A stretch of 64,000 nucleotides of DNA, from the NCBI RefSeq assembly GCF_900102505.1, contig NZ_FMVT01000002.1, positions 124,001 through 188,000 of the forward strand, given 5' to 3'. Position numbers and translations under genes: made by a program. Below are positions 44,100 to 53,959 of this stretch, piece by piece. How positions within the stretch are numbered: position 1 is the stretch's first letter; every line of letters begins with the position of its first letter. Origin of the DNA: Paracoccus tibetensis (lineage in GTDB: Bacteria; Pseudomonadota; Alphaproteobacteria; Rhodobacterales; Rhodobacteraceae). Under the pieces are notes generated by a model. It was given only the letters and a program-made list of their open reading frames with translations. It made no database searches and was not told the DNA's origin.

Positions 44100-45620
44100 T
44101 CAGATCTCGCGCAGGTCCGCGGGGATCAGCGCGTCGGGCAGGTTCTGGTAGCAGACCGGGCGCAGGAAGCGGCGGATCGAGAGGGTGCCGACCGAGGTCG
44201 CGCCGAAGTTCGTGCTGGCCGGATAGGGCCCGCCATGGACCATCGCGTCCGCCACCTCGACCCCCGTCGGAAAGCCGTTGCAGAGAACCCGCCCCGCCAT
44301 CCGTTCGGCCACCGGCAGAAGGCGCTGGCCCAGCTCGGCGTCCGCGTCGTCCAGCTGCAGCGTCACCGTCAGCTGGCCGCCGAAGCTGGCCGCGACCTCC
44401 TCCATCTGCGCCGCGTCCCTGACCCGCACGATCAGCCCGAGCGGGCCGAAGACCTCCTCGGCCAGCTCGTGGTTGCCGAGGAAGTCGGCCGCCGCGACCT
44501 CGAAGAGATAGGGCAGCGAGGTGCGGCCCGAGCAGTCCTGCTCCAGGAGCGCGCGCACGCCCGTGCCCGCCGCGACGCGCGCCGCGCCCTGGCGGTAGGC
44601 CTCGGCCATGCCATCCGTCAGCATCACCTGGGGCTGCACGTCGGCAAGCGCCGCCCGGGCGGCCTCGGCGAAGGCTTCAGCTTCGGGGCCGTCCTTGATC
44701 ACCGCGATGCCGGGGTTGGTGCAGAACTGGCCCGCGCCCATCAGAAGGCTGCCGGCCCAGCCCTTGCCGATCGCCTCGCCCCGCGCGGCGGCCGCCTCGG
44801 GCAGCACAAACATCGGGTTGACCGAGCCCAGCTCGCCGAAGAAGGGGATCGGCTCGGGGCGCGCGGCGCAGAGGTTGTAGAGGGCGCGGCCCCCGCCGAG
44901 CGAGCCGGTGAAGCCCACCGCCTTGATGCGCGGGTCCTGCACCAGCGCCTCGCCCACGTCGCGCTTGCCGCCTTGGACGAGGCTGAAGATGCGCGGGTCC
45001 ATCCCCAGCTTCTCGATGGCGGCGGCGATAGCGTCCGCGACGATCTCGCCGGTGCCGGGATGGGCGGAGTGACCCTTGACGACGACCGGGCAGCCGGCGG
45101 CGAGGGCCGCGGCGGTGTCGCCGCCCCCGACCGAGAAGGCCAGCGGGAAGTTCGAGGCGCCAAAGACCGCCACCGGCCCGATCGGCCGCTGGATCATGCG
45201 CAGGTCCGGGCGCGGCAGCGGCTGGCGGCCCGGCAGCGCGGCATCATGCCGGCGGTCGAGATAGTCGCCCTTGCGGATATGCTCGGCGAAAAGGCGCAGC
45301 TGACCGGTGGTCCGCCCGCGCTCGCCCTGAAGGCGCGCCTCCGGAAGGCCGGTCTCGGCGCTGCCGATGGCGGTGATCGCCTCGCCGCGCGCCTCGATCT
45401 CGTCGGCGATGGTGTCCAGCAGCCTCGCGCGCTCCTCGCGGGTTGTGGCGGCGAAGGCCGGGAAGGCGGCATGGGCGGCGGCGCAGGCCTGATCCACCAG
45501 CGCCGGGGTCCCGGCCGAGAACTCATGCGCCGTGCCGGTGGCCGGGGCGGAGGAGAAGCGCCCCTCGCTGCGGGTCTTGGTGCCGGCGATCCAGTGATCG
45601 CCATGGGGAATGTGCGTCAT
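44100..45620 (-). CDS. Alpha-ketoglutaric semialdehyde dehydrogenase (2,5-dioxovalerate dehydrogenase)
   Basis: Aldehyde dehydrogenase of 506 aa close to the KGSADH/AldH type. It has VFGASNFPLAFSVGGGDTAAALAAG (cofactor region), the general-base Glu in FFGELGSVNP and the catalytic Cys near 301 in GAGQFCTNPG. It oxidises 2,5-dioxopentanoate to alpha-ketoglutarate, the last step of the non-phosphorylative pentose or hexaric acid pathways. It lies 1 bp after the RraA-like gene and is the last gene of the operon. Its stop abuts the truncated vWA frame. Confidence 0.93.
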   Translation of the reverse strand: MTHIPHGDHWIAGTKTRSEGRFSSAPATGTAHEFSAGTPALVDQACAAAHAAFPAFAATTREERARLLDTIADEIEARGEAITAIGSAETGLPEARLQGERGRTTGQLRLFAEHIRKGDYLDRRHDAALPGRQPLPRPDLRMIQRPIGPVAVFGASNFPLAFSVGGGDTAAALAAGCPVVVKGHSAHPGTGEIVADAIAAAIEKLGMDPRIFSLVQGGKRDVGEALVQDPRIKAVGFTGSLGGGRALYNLCAARPEPIPFFGELGSVNPMFVLPEAAAARGEAIGKGWAGSLLMGAGQFCTNPGIAVIKDGPEAEAFAEAARAALADVQPQVMLTDGMAEAYRQGAARVAAGTGVRALLEQDCSGRTSLPYLFEVAAADFLGNHELAEEVFGPLGLIVRVRDAAQMEEVAASFGGQLTVTLQLDDADAELGQRLLPVAERMAGRVLCNGFPTGVEVADAMVHGGPYPASTNFGATSVGTLSIRRFLRPVCYQNLPDALIPADLREI

Positions 45621-45621
45621 G

Positions 45622-46347
45622 TCAGCGTCCTGTCCGTTCGCGCCATTCGGCGTATTTCGTCAGGTTCTCCTCGTCCGTCGCCGGATAGAGGCCGATGATG
45701 CCGGCGCCGGCCTGCACCTGCTCGAGCACGAAGTCCTCGTAGGACTCCATGCCCGTGCACTCTTCGGCGATCTCGTCGGCGAGATGGGCGGGGATGACCA
45801 TGACGCCGTCGCCGTCCCCCAGCATCACGTCGCCGGGAAAGACCGGTGCGTCGCCGCAACTGATCGGCACGTTGATGTCGATGGCCTCGTGCAGCGTCAG
45901 GTTCGTGGGCGCCGAGGGACGCGCGAAGTAGGCCGGCATGTCCAGCGCCCCGATGCCCGCCGCGTCGCGCACGCCGCCGTCGGAGACCACGCCCGCCGCA
46001 CCGCGCAGCGCCAGCCGGGTGATCAGGATCGAGCCGGCCGTGGCGGCGCGGCTGTCCTTGCGGGCGTCCATCACGAGGACATGGCCCTCGGGGCAGGTCT
46101 CGACCGCGACGCGCTGCTTGTGGTCGCGGTTCCTGAAGACGGTGATCGGGTTGCGGTCCTCGCGCGCAGGGATATAGCGCAGGGTGAAGGCCTGGCCGAC
46201 CATGGTCACCGGCTTGCGCTCCACGGGGACCACGCCCTGGACGAACTGGTTGCGCAGCCCGCGCTTGTAGAGGGCGGTCGCCACGGAGGCCGTCGAGACC
46301 TTCTTCAGCTTCTCGCGCGTGGCGTCGGACAGGACATAGTCGGTCAT
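45622..46347 (-). CDS. RraA-like protein (aldolase/decarboxylase superfamily)
   Basis: Protein of 241 aa of the RraA/HMG-aldolase superfamily: LVMDARKDSRAATAGSIL, GAAGVVSDGGVRDAAGI (the D-x-x-R-D-like metal and substrate site) and GDAPVFPGDVMLGDGDGVMVIP. Name-giving RraA inhibits RNase E, but members in sugar-acid operons are more likely enzymes such as hydroxy-oxoacid aldolases or oxaloacetate decarboxylases. The operon context favours an enzymatic or substrate-isomer role. Start and stop are coupled to the neighbours (ATGA with the DapA-like gene). Confidence 0.85.
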   Translation of the reverse strand: MTDYVLSDATREKLKKVSTASVATALYKRGLRNQFVQGVVPVERKPVTMVGQAFTLRYIPAREDRNPITVFRNRDHKQRVAVETCPEGHVLVMDARKDSRAATAGSILITRLALRGAAGVVSDGGVRDAAGIGALDMPAYFARPSAPTNLTLHEAIDINVPISCGDAPVFPGDVMLGDGDGVMVIPAHLADEIAEECTGMESYEDFVLEQVQAGAGIIGLYPATDEENLTKYAEWRERTGR

Positions 46348-47254
46348 GCGTGTTCCTTCGGGCAGAGTTCGTTGTCTGTCATGAAGCCATCCAGCTGCGC
46401 CTGTTGCGCCGCCGTCAGGGGCCAGGCGGAAGGGGCGCGGGTCGGGCCGCAGTCATGGCCCTGCGCGATCAGCGCGGCCTTCACGCCGGTGACGTTGGTG
46501 CCGTTCATCTCTTGCGCGCGGATGTCCTCGAAGACGCGCATCTTCTCGATCAGGGCGTTCGCCCTGTGGTAGTCGCCTGCCTCCAGCGCGGCGTGGATGG
46601 CGACGGAATGCTCGGGCCAGATGTTGATGAGGCCCGAGGTGAAGCCCCGTGCGCCGACGGCGTAGAAGGTCGGCGCCCAGACCTCGGCCAGCCCGCCGAC
46701 CCACACGATGGAAGGATCGCAGGCGGCGCGCGCCTCGGCCAGCTTCTGCGGGTTCGGGGTCGCCCATTTGACGCCGCGCACGCCCGGCACAGCGCAGAGA
46801 TTCGCGATGGCCTTGGTGCCGATGGTGTCGTTGCGCAGATAGACCATCATCGGCAGCCCGCCAGAGGCGTCTGTCAGCGCCATGAGGTAGTCGACGACTC
46901 CCCGGGGCGCCACGAAGGGATCGGGCGGCTGGTGGACCATCAGCGCCGTGGCGCCTGCCCCGGCCGAAGCCTTCGCCAGCCTGATCGCGTCCGGCAGCGC
47001 GCGGCCGACACCCGCCAGCAGGGGCGCGCGGCCGGCGATGAGGCCGGCAACCTCGCGCACCATGGTGCAGGCCTCATCGGTCGTCAGGGCGTAGAACTCG
47101 CCCGTGTTGCCGTTCACGACCGGCATGTGCATCCCCGCGCCAAGCGCACGGTCGAGGATCGGCGCCAGCTTGGCCGGCGCGATCTGCCCCGCCTGGTCGT
47201 ATGGCGTCACGAGAATGCCCGAGATGCCTGTCAGGGCTTGGTCCAGCGTCATCA

Positions 47255-47255
<1 letters not shown>
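46344..47255 (-). CDS. DapA-family dehydratase, probable L-2-keto-3-deoxyarabonate dehydratase
   Basis: TIM-barrel protein of 303 aa of the DHDPS family. Schiff-base Lys163 is in GVKWATPNP and the catalytic Tyr139 in MVYLRND; the entry loop PVVNGNTGEFYALT resembles 2-keto-3-deoxy-acid dehydratases rather than lysine-pathway DapA. Expected product is alpha-ketoglutarate semialdehyde, the substrate of the dehydrogenase two genes on. A 5-keto-4-deoxyglucarate dehydratase is the alternative. The ATG at 47255 (or 47252) overlaps the dehydratase stop (TGATG). Confidence 0.88.
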
Positions 47256-48985
<1,730 letters not shown>

Positions 48986-49008
48986 GGTCTGTCCTTGCGC
49001 AGGGGCGG

Positions 49009-50541
49009 TCATTCTTCGCCGCCGAGCCTGAGGGAACCCGCCGCCGCGGGGCGCCGCGCGTTGCGCCATTCGCCCCAGAGTTGCCAGGCGATCGAGATGA
49101 CGGCGAGGGCGAGGAACGTCCCCGCGATCGGGTTCGTGACGAACCCCATGTAGTCGCCGCGCGACAGTTGCAGGCCGCGGCGGAAGCTGGTCTCGGCCAT
49201 CGGGCCGAGGATGAAGCCGATGATGAAGGGCGCGGTCGGGATGCCCGCCTTGACGAAGGCGTAGCCGAGCACGCCGAAGCCCAGGATGGTCCAGATGTCG
49301 AAGACGCGGCTGGCAAGGCCGAAGGCGCCGACGGCACAGAGGACCAGGATCACAGGCAGCAGGATGTGCTTGGGGATCGCCAGCAGCCGGATGAAGATGC
49401 GCAGGCCCCAGAACTCGAGCAGCAGCATCATGAAGGCGGACACGATCAGCGCGGCGAAGATCGTGTAGACCAACGGTCCCTGCGTCAGGAACAGCATCGG
49501 GCCGGGCTGGATGCCGTGGATCATCAATCCGCCCAACAGGATCGCGGTCACCGCGTCGCCTGGAATGCCAAGCGTCAGCAGCGGGATCATCGCGCCGCCG
49601 ATGCCGGCGTTGTTCGCGGTTTCCGAAGCGACGACGCCCTCGATCGTGCCCTTGCCGAACTGCTCGGGCGTCTTCGAGCGCTTCTTGGCGACGATGTAGC
49701 TGATGATGTTCGAGGTGCCCGCCCCGATCCCCGGCAGGATCCCGATGCTGACGCCCAGAAAGGCGCTGCGCAGGGCGTTGGGGATCTGGCCCAGGAACTC
49801 GGCCATGGAAAAGCCGAAGCCCTTGATGCGGACCATCGCCGCCTTGGTGCTGCCCGCCAGCGGGTTGCGGGCGGTCTCGGCCACCTTGATGATCTCGGCC
49901 ACGGCGAACATGCCCACCAGCACGGTCAGGATGTTGAAGCCGGCGTTCAGCTCGACCTGGCCGAAGGTGAAGCGCGCGGTCGCGTCCACGGGCGCGATGC
50001 CCACGGTCGAGACGGCAAAGCCCAGCACGCCTGCGAAGATCCCCTTGGCCATGGACCCCGAGGAGAGCGTCGCGATCAGCGTCAGCGAGAAGACCGCGAT
50101 GGCGAAATACTCGTGCGGCCCGAAGGACAGCGCGACCCGCGCCAGCGTCGGCGCGATGAACATCAGCGCGCCGATCGAGATGATCGTGCCAATGAACGAG
50201 AAGACGATGCCGACGCCAAGCGCCTTGGCGCCCTCGCCCTTCTCCATCATCGGGCCGCCGTCGAAGGTTGTGGCGATCGAGGAGGGCGTGCCCGGGATCT
50301 TGAGCAGGATGGCCGAGATCAGCCCGCCGGACGTGGCGCCGACGAACAAGGCGATCAGCAGGCTGATCCCCGCAGCCGGGCCAAGCCCGTAGGTCATCGG
50401 CAGGCACAGCGCGATGGCCATCACCGCCGTCAGGCCGGGGACGGCACCGAAGACGATGCCGACCGCCACGCCAACCGTGATCAGCATGAAGATCTGCAAC
50501 GAGAAGACGTTGCCGAAACCTTGCAGGAGAAGATCGAACAT
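49009..50541 (-). CDS. tctA: Tripartite tricarboxylate transporter large permease TctA
   Basis: Membrane protein of 510 aa with about twelve hydrophobic segments. Family blocks GAVPGLTAVMAIALCLPMTYG, the PGTPSSIATTFDGGPM loop and IGILPGIGAGTSNIISY are clear. With TctB and the periplasmic TctC it imports carboxylates. In this operon it most likely takes up the aldonate degraded by the downstream enzymes. Ten bp after tctB. Confidence 0.95.
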   Translation of the reverse strand: MFDLLLQGFGNVFSLQIFMLITVGVAVGIVFGAVPGLTAVMAIALCLPMTYGLGPAAGISLLIALFVGATSGGLISAILLKIPGTPSSIATTFDGGPMMEKGEGAKALGVGIVFSFIGTIISIGALMFIAPTLARVALSFGPHEYFAIAVFSLTLIATLSSGSMAKGIFAGVLGFAVSTVGIAPVDATARFTFGQVELNAGFNILTVLVGMFAVAEIIKVAETARNPLAGSTKAAMVRIKGFGFSMAEFLGQIPNALRSAFLGVSIGILPGIGAGTSNIISYIVAKKRSKTPEQFGKGTIEGVVASETANNAGIGGAMIPLLTLGIPGDAVTAILLGGLMIHGIQPGPMLFLTQGPLVYTIFAALIVSAFMMLLLEFWGLRIFIRLLAIPKHILLPVILVLCAVGAFGLASRVFDIWTILGFGVLGYAFVKAGIPTAPFIIGFILGPMAETSFRRGLQLSRGDYMGFVTNPIAGTFLALAVISIAWQLWGEWRNARRPAAAGSLRLGGEE

Positions 50542-50551
50542 GGCCCGCCTC

Positions 50552-51013
50552 TCAGTTCAGCCAGGCGACCAGCGGCCCGGCGGGCAGCAGAAGGTCGAAG
50601 CCATAGCGGAAGGTCGCGAAGATGACGCCCGCGGCCATCACCGCCAGCCCGGCATAGCGCGCGAAGGGCCGGCCGCCGTCCCTCGGGGTCAGGACGAGGA
50701 ATTGCAGGAAGAGGTAGATCGCCGTCGCGATGGGGAAGCCCAAGGGCCGCAGCGCCGCCACATAGCCCGCGATCAGCGCCAGCGTCAGCGCGACGGTGAC
50801 CATGTTGCCCACGCCCTTCTCGCCCGGCTCTCCGGGCCGGCGCAGCGCGCCCGCCAGCTCGATCAGGCCAAGGCCGATCATCATCCAGGCGAGGATCGTC
50901 GGCACTGTCGTCGCGTCGACGCCGTCACGCACGGGCAGACCCGCGATCATGCCCAGATAGCCCAGACCCGCCCCGGTCATCGCCAGGGCCACCAGAGTGT
51001 CCTTGAGCCGCAT
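50552..51013 (-). CDS. tctB: Tripartite tricarboxylate transporter small permease TctB
   Basis: Membrane protein of 153 aa with four hydrophobic segments, the TctB size and layout. Sequence conservation in this family is low; the call rests on topology and on position between tctC and tctA. Confidence 0.9.
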   Translation of the reverse strand: MRLKDTLVALAMTGAGLGYLGMIAGLPVRDGVDATTVPTILAWMMIGLGLIELAGALRRPGEPGEKGVGNMVTVALTLALIAGYVAALRPLGFPIATAIYLFLQFLVLTPRDGGRPFARYAGLAVMAAGVIFATFRYGFDLLLPAGPLVAWLN

Positions 51014-51071
51014 CGCCGCCCCCTTGCCATGTCAGGTGTAACGGTGGGCGCGCCGCGCGCGCCCGCGAGGA

Positions 51072-52028
51072 TCAGCGCGCGGCCTGCAGCGCCTCGCGAT
51101 AGGGCATGTAGGCGTCGCGGATCGCGTTCAGACGCTCCATCGCCTCGGCCTGCGGCAGGAAGCTGACCGGCTGGCGGAAGCCCTGCTCAAGATCGGTCGC
51201 ATATTCCGGGATCTGGGTGATCTGCTCCATCACCTCGCCCATCTTCGCGACGATCTCGGGATCGGTGCCTTTCGGGAAGGCGATGATGTAGGGATTGTTC
51301 ATCACGAAGTCGACGCCCTGCTCGGCAAAGGTCGGGACTTCGCCCAGCAGCGGGTTGCGCTCTTCGTTGGGCTGGCCCAGCACGACCATCTGCCCGGCCG
51401 TGACGTAGTCCTGCACCGCGCCATAGGCGATGCCCGCCACGTCGATCCGCCCGCCCAGGAGGTTCGCGATCTTCTCCGAGGCCGAGCCGGTGTCGACGAC
51501 CATCATCTCGGCGCCGGTTCCTTGCTGGAAGATCAGGCCCTGCAGGTGCGAATAGCCGCCGAACTCGGTGCCGAAGGTGATGCTGCCCGGCTCGGCCGCC
51601 TGAACGTCCGCAACCGAGGTGAGGCCCGAACTGGCGCTGGCGACGAAAACCGCGCCCTGGTCGATGGCGGGGATGCAGCAGATCTCGAAGTCGTCGATGC
51701 CGTAATCGGCCAGGCCCGAGACCTCGGTCACGATCAGGTGGCCCGTATGGCCGAAGAGCATCGTGTAGCCGTCCGGATCGGCATCGCGCACCGCCGAGGT
51801 CGCGATGGTCGCGCCGCCGCCCGGCATGTTGGTGATGACCATGCTGGTGCCGGTGATCTCCTCGAAGTAGCGCGCCATCGTGCGGGCGTTGAAGTCGGTA
51901 TCGCCGCCGGGGCTGGCCCCGATGATGACGTTCACCGTGCGCTGCGGCCAGTCGGTCTGCGCCATCGCAGCGGTGCCGTAGAGGCTGGCGGCCATGCCGG
52001 TCAGCGCGATCAGTGCCTTCATGTTCAT
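51072..52028 (-). CDS. tctC: Tripartite tricarboxylate transporter binding protein TctC (Bug family)
   Basis: Periplasmic solute-binding protein of 318 aa with signal peptide (1-23, ending AAMA-QT). Bug-family marks are WPQRTVNVIIGASPGGDTD and VITNMPGGGATIATSAV. It is the first gene of the operon, downstream of the operator-like palindrome at 52075. The ligand is inferred to be a sugar acid from the enzymes that follow. Confidence 0.94.
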   Translation of the reverse strand: MNMKALIALTGMAASLYGTAAMAQTDWPQRTVNVIIGASPGGDTDFNARTMARYFEEITGTSMVITNMPGGGATIATSAVRDADPDGYTMLFGHTGHLIVTEVSGLADYGIDDFEICCIPAIDQGAVFVASASSGLTSVADVQAAEPGSITFGTEFGGYSHLQGLIFQQGTGAEMMVVDTGSASEKIANLLGGRIDVAGIAYGAVQDYVTAGQMVVLGQPNEERNPLLGEVPTFAEQGVDFVMNNPYIIAFPKGTDPEIVAKMGEVMEQITQIPEYATDLEQGFRQPVSFLPQAEAMERLNAIRDAYMPYREALQAAR

Positions 52029-52074
52029 GTCGATCTCCTCCCCTTGGGCAGATTGCCCTTTACCCGATTTGACG

Positions 52075-52090
52075 CACTAATATATTTGTG
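52075..52090. promoter_or_regulatory. Operator-like palindrome between tctC and the GntR genes
   Basis: CACTAATATATTTGTG is a 16-bp near-perfect palindrome (one mismatched pair) and the most AT-rich spot in the divergent 133-bp region. It lies 47 bp upstream of the tctC ATG and 72 bp upstream of the first GntR gene. Form and place fit binding by one of those regulators and control of both directions. Confidence 0.6.
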
Positions 52091-52161
52091 ACGATGCAGC
52101 AAGCCTAAATTCGGTTGCGGGACCGCATGTCTGCTGGCACTGCGGAAACAGGGAGAGGAGG

Positions 52162-52866
52162 ATGTTCGGGATGCAGAGGCGCAAGCGGTCACGGGCCGAG
52201 ATCGTGCATGACGAGCTGCGGCACCTCATCGTGACGTTGCAACTGCAGCCCGGACAGCCGCTGCTCGAGAAGGAGTTGTGCGAGCGCTTCGGCGTCAGCC
52301 GCACTCCTCTGCGCGAGGCGATCCTGCGGCTGGCGGAGCACGGCCTCGTCACCGTCGCCCCGCAGCACGGCACCTTCGTCGCCGGGATTTCGCCCCGCGC
52401 CGTGCGGCTGGCGCATTTCATGCGCGAGAACCTGGAGATCCCCGCCTCGCGCCGGCTGGCCCAGCAAGCCGCGGCGGACCTCAAGCCGGCGCGCGAGATC
52501 CTGCTGGCGCAGAAGATCGCCGCAGCCCGCAACGATCATGCCGAATTCATCCTTCTGGACGACCGCTTCCACGAGGCTCTGTTCGAAGCGGCAGGCCTTC
52601 ACGAGGTCTGGTCGGTGATCCATGCGCGCAAGGGCCACCTCGACCGGATCCGCTTCATCCAGGGCAACGCCCGCGGCAGCGTCGAGGTGCCGCTGGCCCA
52701 GCATGAGACCATCCTTCAGGCCTTGGCGGACGGCGATGCGGATCGCTCGGCGGATCTTCTGCGCGAACATGTCGCCGGCTCGCTGGTCTTCATGGAGCGC
52801 CACCTGCGGGAGCGGCCGGAGCTGTTCGTGGATGAAGGCGGGCCCGTGCGGAGGAAGGTGTCGTGA
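52162..52866 (+). CDS. GntR family regulator, FCD type (first of a tandem pair)
   Basis: Protein of 234 aa: winged HTH at about 10-75 (VHDELRHLIVTLQLQPGQPLLEKELCERFGVSRTPLREAI in order) and a C-terminal FCD ligand domain with FILLDDRFHEALFEAAG and DHAEF-type metal ligands. It probably senses a sugar acid or keto acid and controls the divergent tctCBA-dehydratase operon. GGGAGAGGAGG precedes the ATG. Its stop overlaps the next GntR gene (GTGA). Confidence 0.93.
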   Translation: MFGMQRRKRSRAEIVHDELRHLIVTLQLQPGQPLLEKELCERFGVSRTPLREAILRLAEHGLVTVAPQHGTFVAGISPRAVRLAHFMRENLEIPASRRLAQQAAADLKPAREILLAQKIAAARNDHAEFILLDDRFHEALFEAAGLHEVWSVIHARKGHLDRIRFIQGNARGSVEVPLAQHETILQALADGDADRSADLLREHVAGSLVFMERHLRERPELFVDEGGPVRRKVS

Positions 52867-53552
52867 CAGCCGACGATGGCCTGGTGGAGGATCTGCGCCG
52901 CCGCATCCTGTCTCTGGAGCTGCCGCCCGGCGCGGTCCTGTCGCGGGCGGATCTGGCGGCCCGCTACGGCACCAGCTCGACCCCGCTGCGCGACGCCCTG
53001 CTGCGGCTTCAGGATGCCGGCCTCGTCACCATCATGCCGCAGTCCCGCACACAGGTGACGCGCATCGACCTCGACCACGCGCGGCAGATCCATGTCTTGC
53101 GCAGCACCATCGAGGCCGAGGCCGCGGCGCGCCTTGCCGCCGCGCTGCCCGAGGGGCTTGTCGAGCAGTTGAAGGCCCTGATCGGGATGCAGGAGGCCGA
53201 GGCGCAGCGGGCCGAGATGGACGCCTTCGCGCGGCTGGATCTGGCCTTTCACGAGGCGCTGTTGCAGGCCGCGGGGCTGGCCGCCGTGCACCGCGTCATC
53301 CGCCGCGAGAGCATCCATATCGACCGCCTGCGCGCCCTGCACCTCATGCAGCCCGAGAAGGCGCAGCAGATCCTGGAAGATCATCGCTGCATCGCGGCAG
53401 GTATCGCCGCGGCCGATCCCGAGGCGGCAGCCGCGGCGATGAAGCGCCACCTGTCGCAATCGATCCTGCTGGGCGAAAGGCTGACCCGCGAGCGGCCCGA
53501 GTTCTTCACGACCGCGGACGCGGGAGATCGCCGCGCGGCGGCCGCGTTCTGA
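52863..53552 (+). CDS. GntR family regulator, FCD type (second of a tandem pair)
   Basis: Protein of 229 aa starting at GTG 52863, coupled to the first regulator by a GTGA overlap. HTH (LPPGAVLSRADLAARYGTSSTPLRDALLRL) at about 15-65; FCD domain with FARLDLAFHEALLQAAG and DHRCIAAGIAAAD. It is related to, but clearly diverged from, its neighbour, so the two may bind different ligands or form a heterodimer. The downstream 400 bp are gene-free. Confidence 0.92.
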   Translation: MTADDGLVEDLRRRILSLELPPGAVLSRADLAARYGTSSTPLRDALLRLQDAGLVTIMPQSRTQVTRIDLDHARQIHVLRSTIEAEAAARLAAALPEGLVEQLKALIGMQEAEAQRAEMDAFARLDLAFHEALLQAAGLAAVHRVIRRESIHIDRLRALHLMQPEKAQQILEDHRCIAAGIAAADPEAAAAAMKRHLSQSILLGERLTRERPEFFTTADAGDRRAAAAF

Positions 53553-53959
53553 CAGCCCCCTTACGCCGAAAAAGCGGTGACGGATCACTGTCGTGTCATA
53601 GCTTAAGGGTGAAGGGGTCAACCGACGGCTACTAGCCGACGCAGCGATTGATCATGTCCACGGCTGCGCGAGATGATCAGGCGACAGGAAGATGCCAATG
53701 CGGCGTCTGGCCCTTTCGGCGGGCAAGTCGGGATGAACGTGATGCCAGATGTCGATCCTTCGGTGACACTTCGCGGCGCGGTGGCGACTCAGGGCGTCAG
53801 CCCGCTGCGGACAGGGACGCGCGGTCTTGCGCGACCGGCGGGATCGCGGCCCGCTGAACCGCGATCAGCGCGGGCCTGATCGCGCCCGATCAAAAAGCTA
53901 GCGATTTCCTCATGTTCTCCGCTGATACCCGTGAAACCCTCAAGAGGTGAGTTTCAGAC
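53553..53959. other. Gene-free region before glmM
   Basis: No convincing protein in 407 bp. It contains a small perfect inverted repeat CGGCTA-C-TAGCCG (53626-53638), a set of overlapping inverted repeats at 53842-53883, and an AT-richer stretch (about 53888-53945) suited to the glmM promoter and leader. Confidence 0.5.
53842..53883 (+). promoter_or_regulatory. Mutually exclusive stem-loops upstream of glmM
   Basis: Three pairings compete: GATCGCGG (53842-53849) with CCGCGATC (53859-53866); GCGATCAG (53861-53868) with CTGATCGC (53876-53883); and GGCCCGC (53848-53854) with GCGGGCC (53870-53876). All are perfect. They end 77 bp before the glmM ATG and are followed by GATCAAAAAGC. They may be an attenuator-like leader, a terminator of the GntR transcript, or a protein-binding site. 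Confidence 0.4.

Noticed and set aside
53553..53959. glmS ribozyme/riboswitch or a small protein gene before glmM
   Set aside because: No glmS-ribozyme core is recognisable, the element is not expected in proteobacteria, and the short open frames lack ribosome sites and conserved features.
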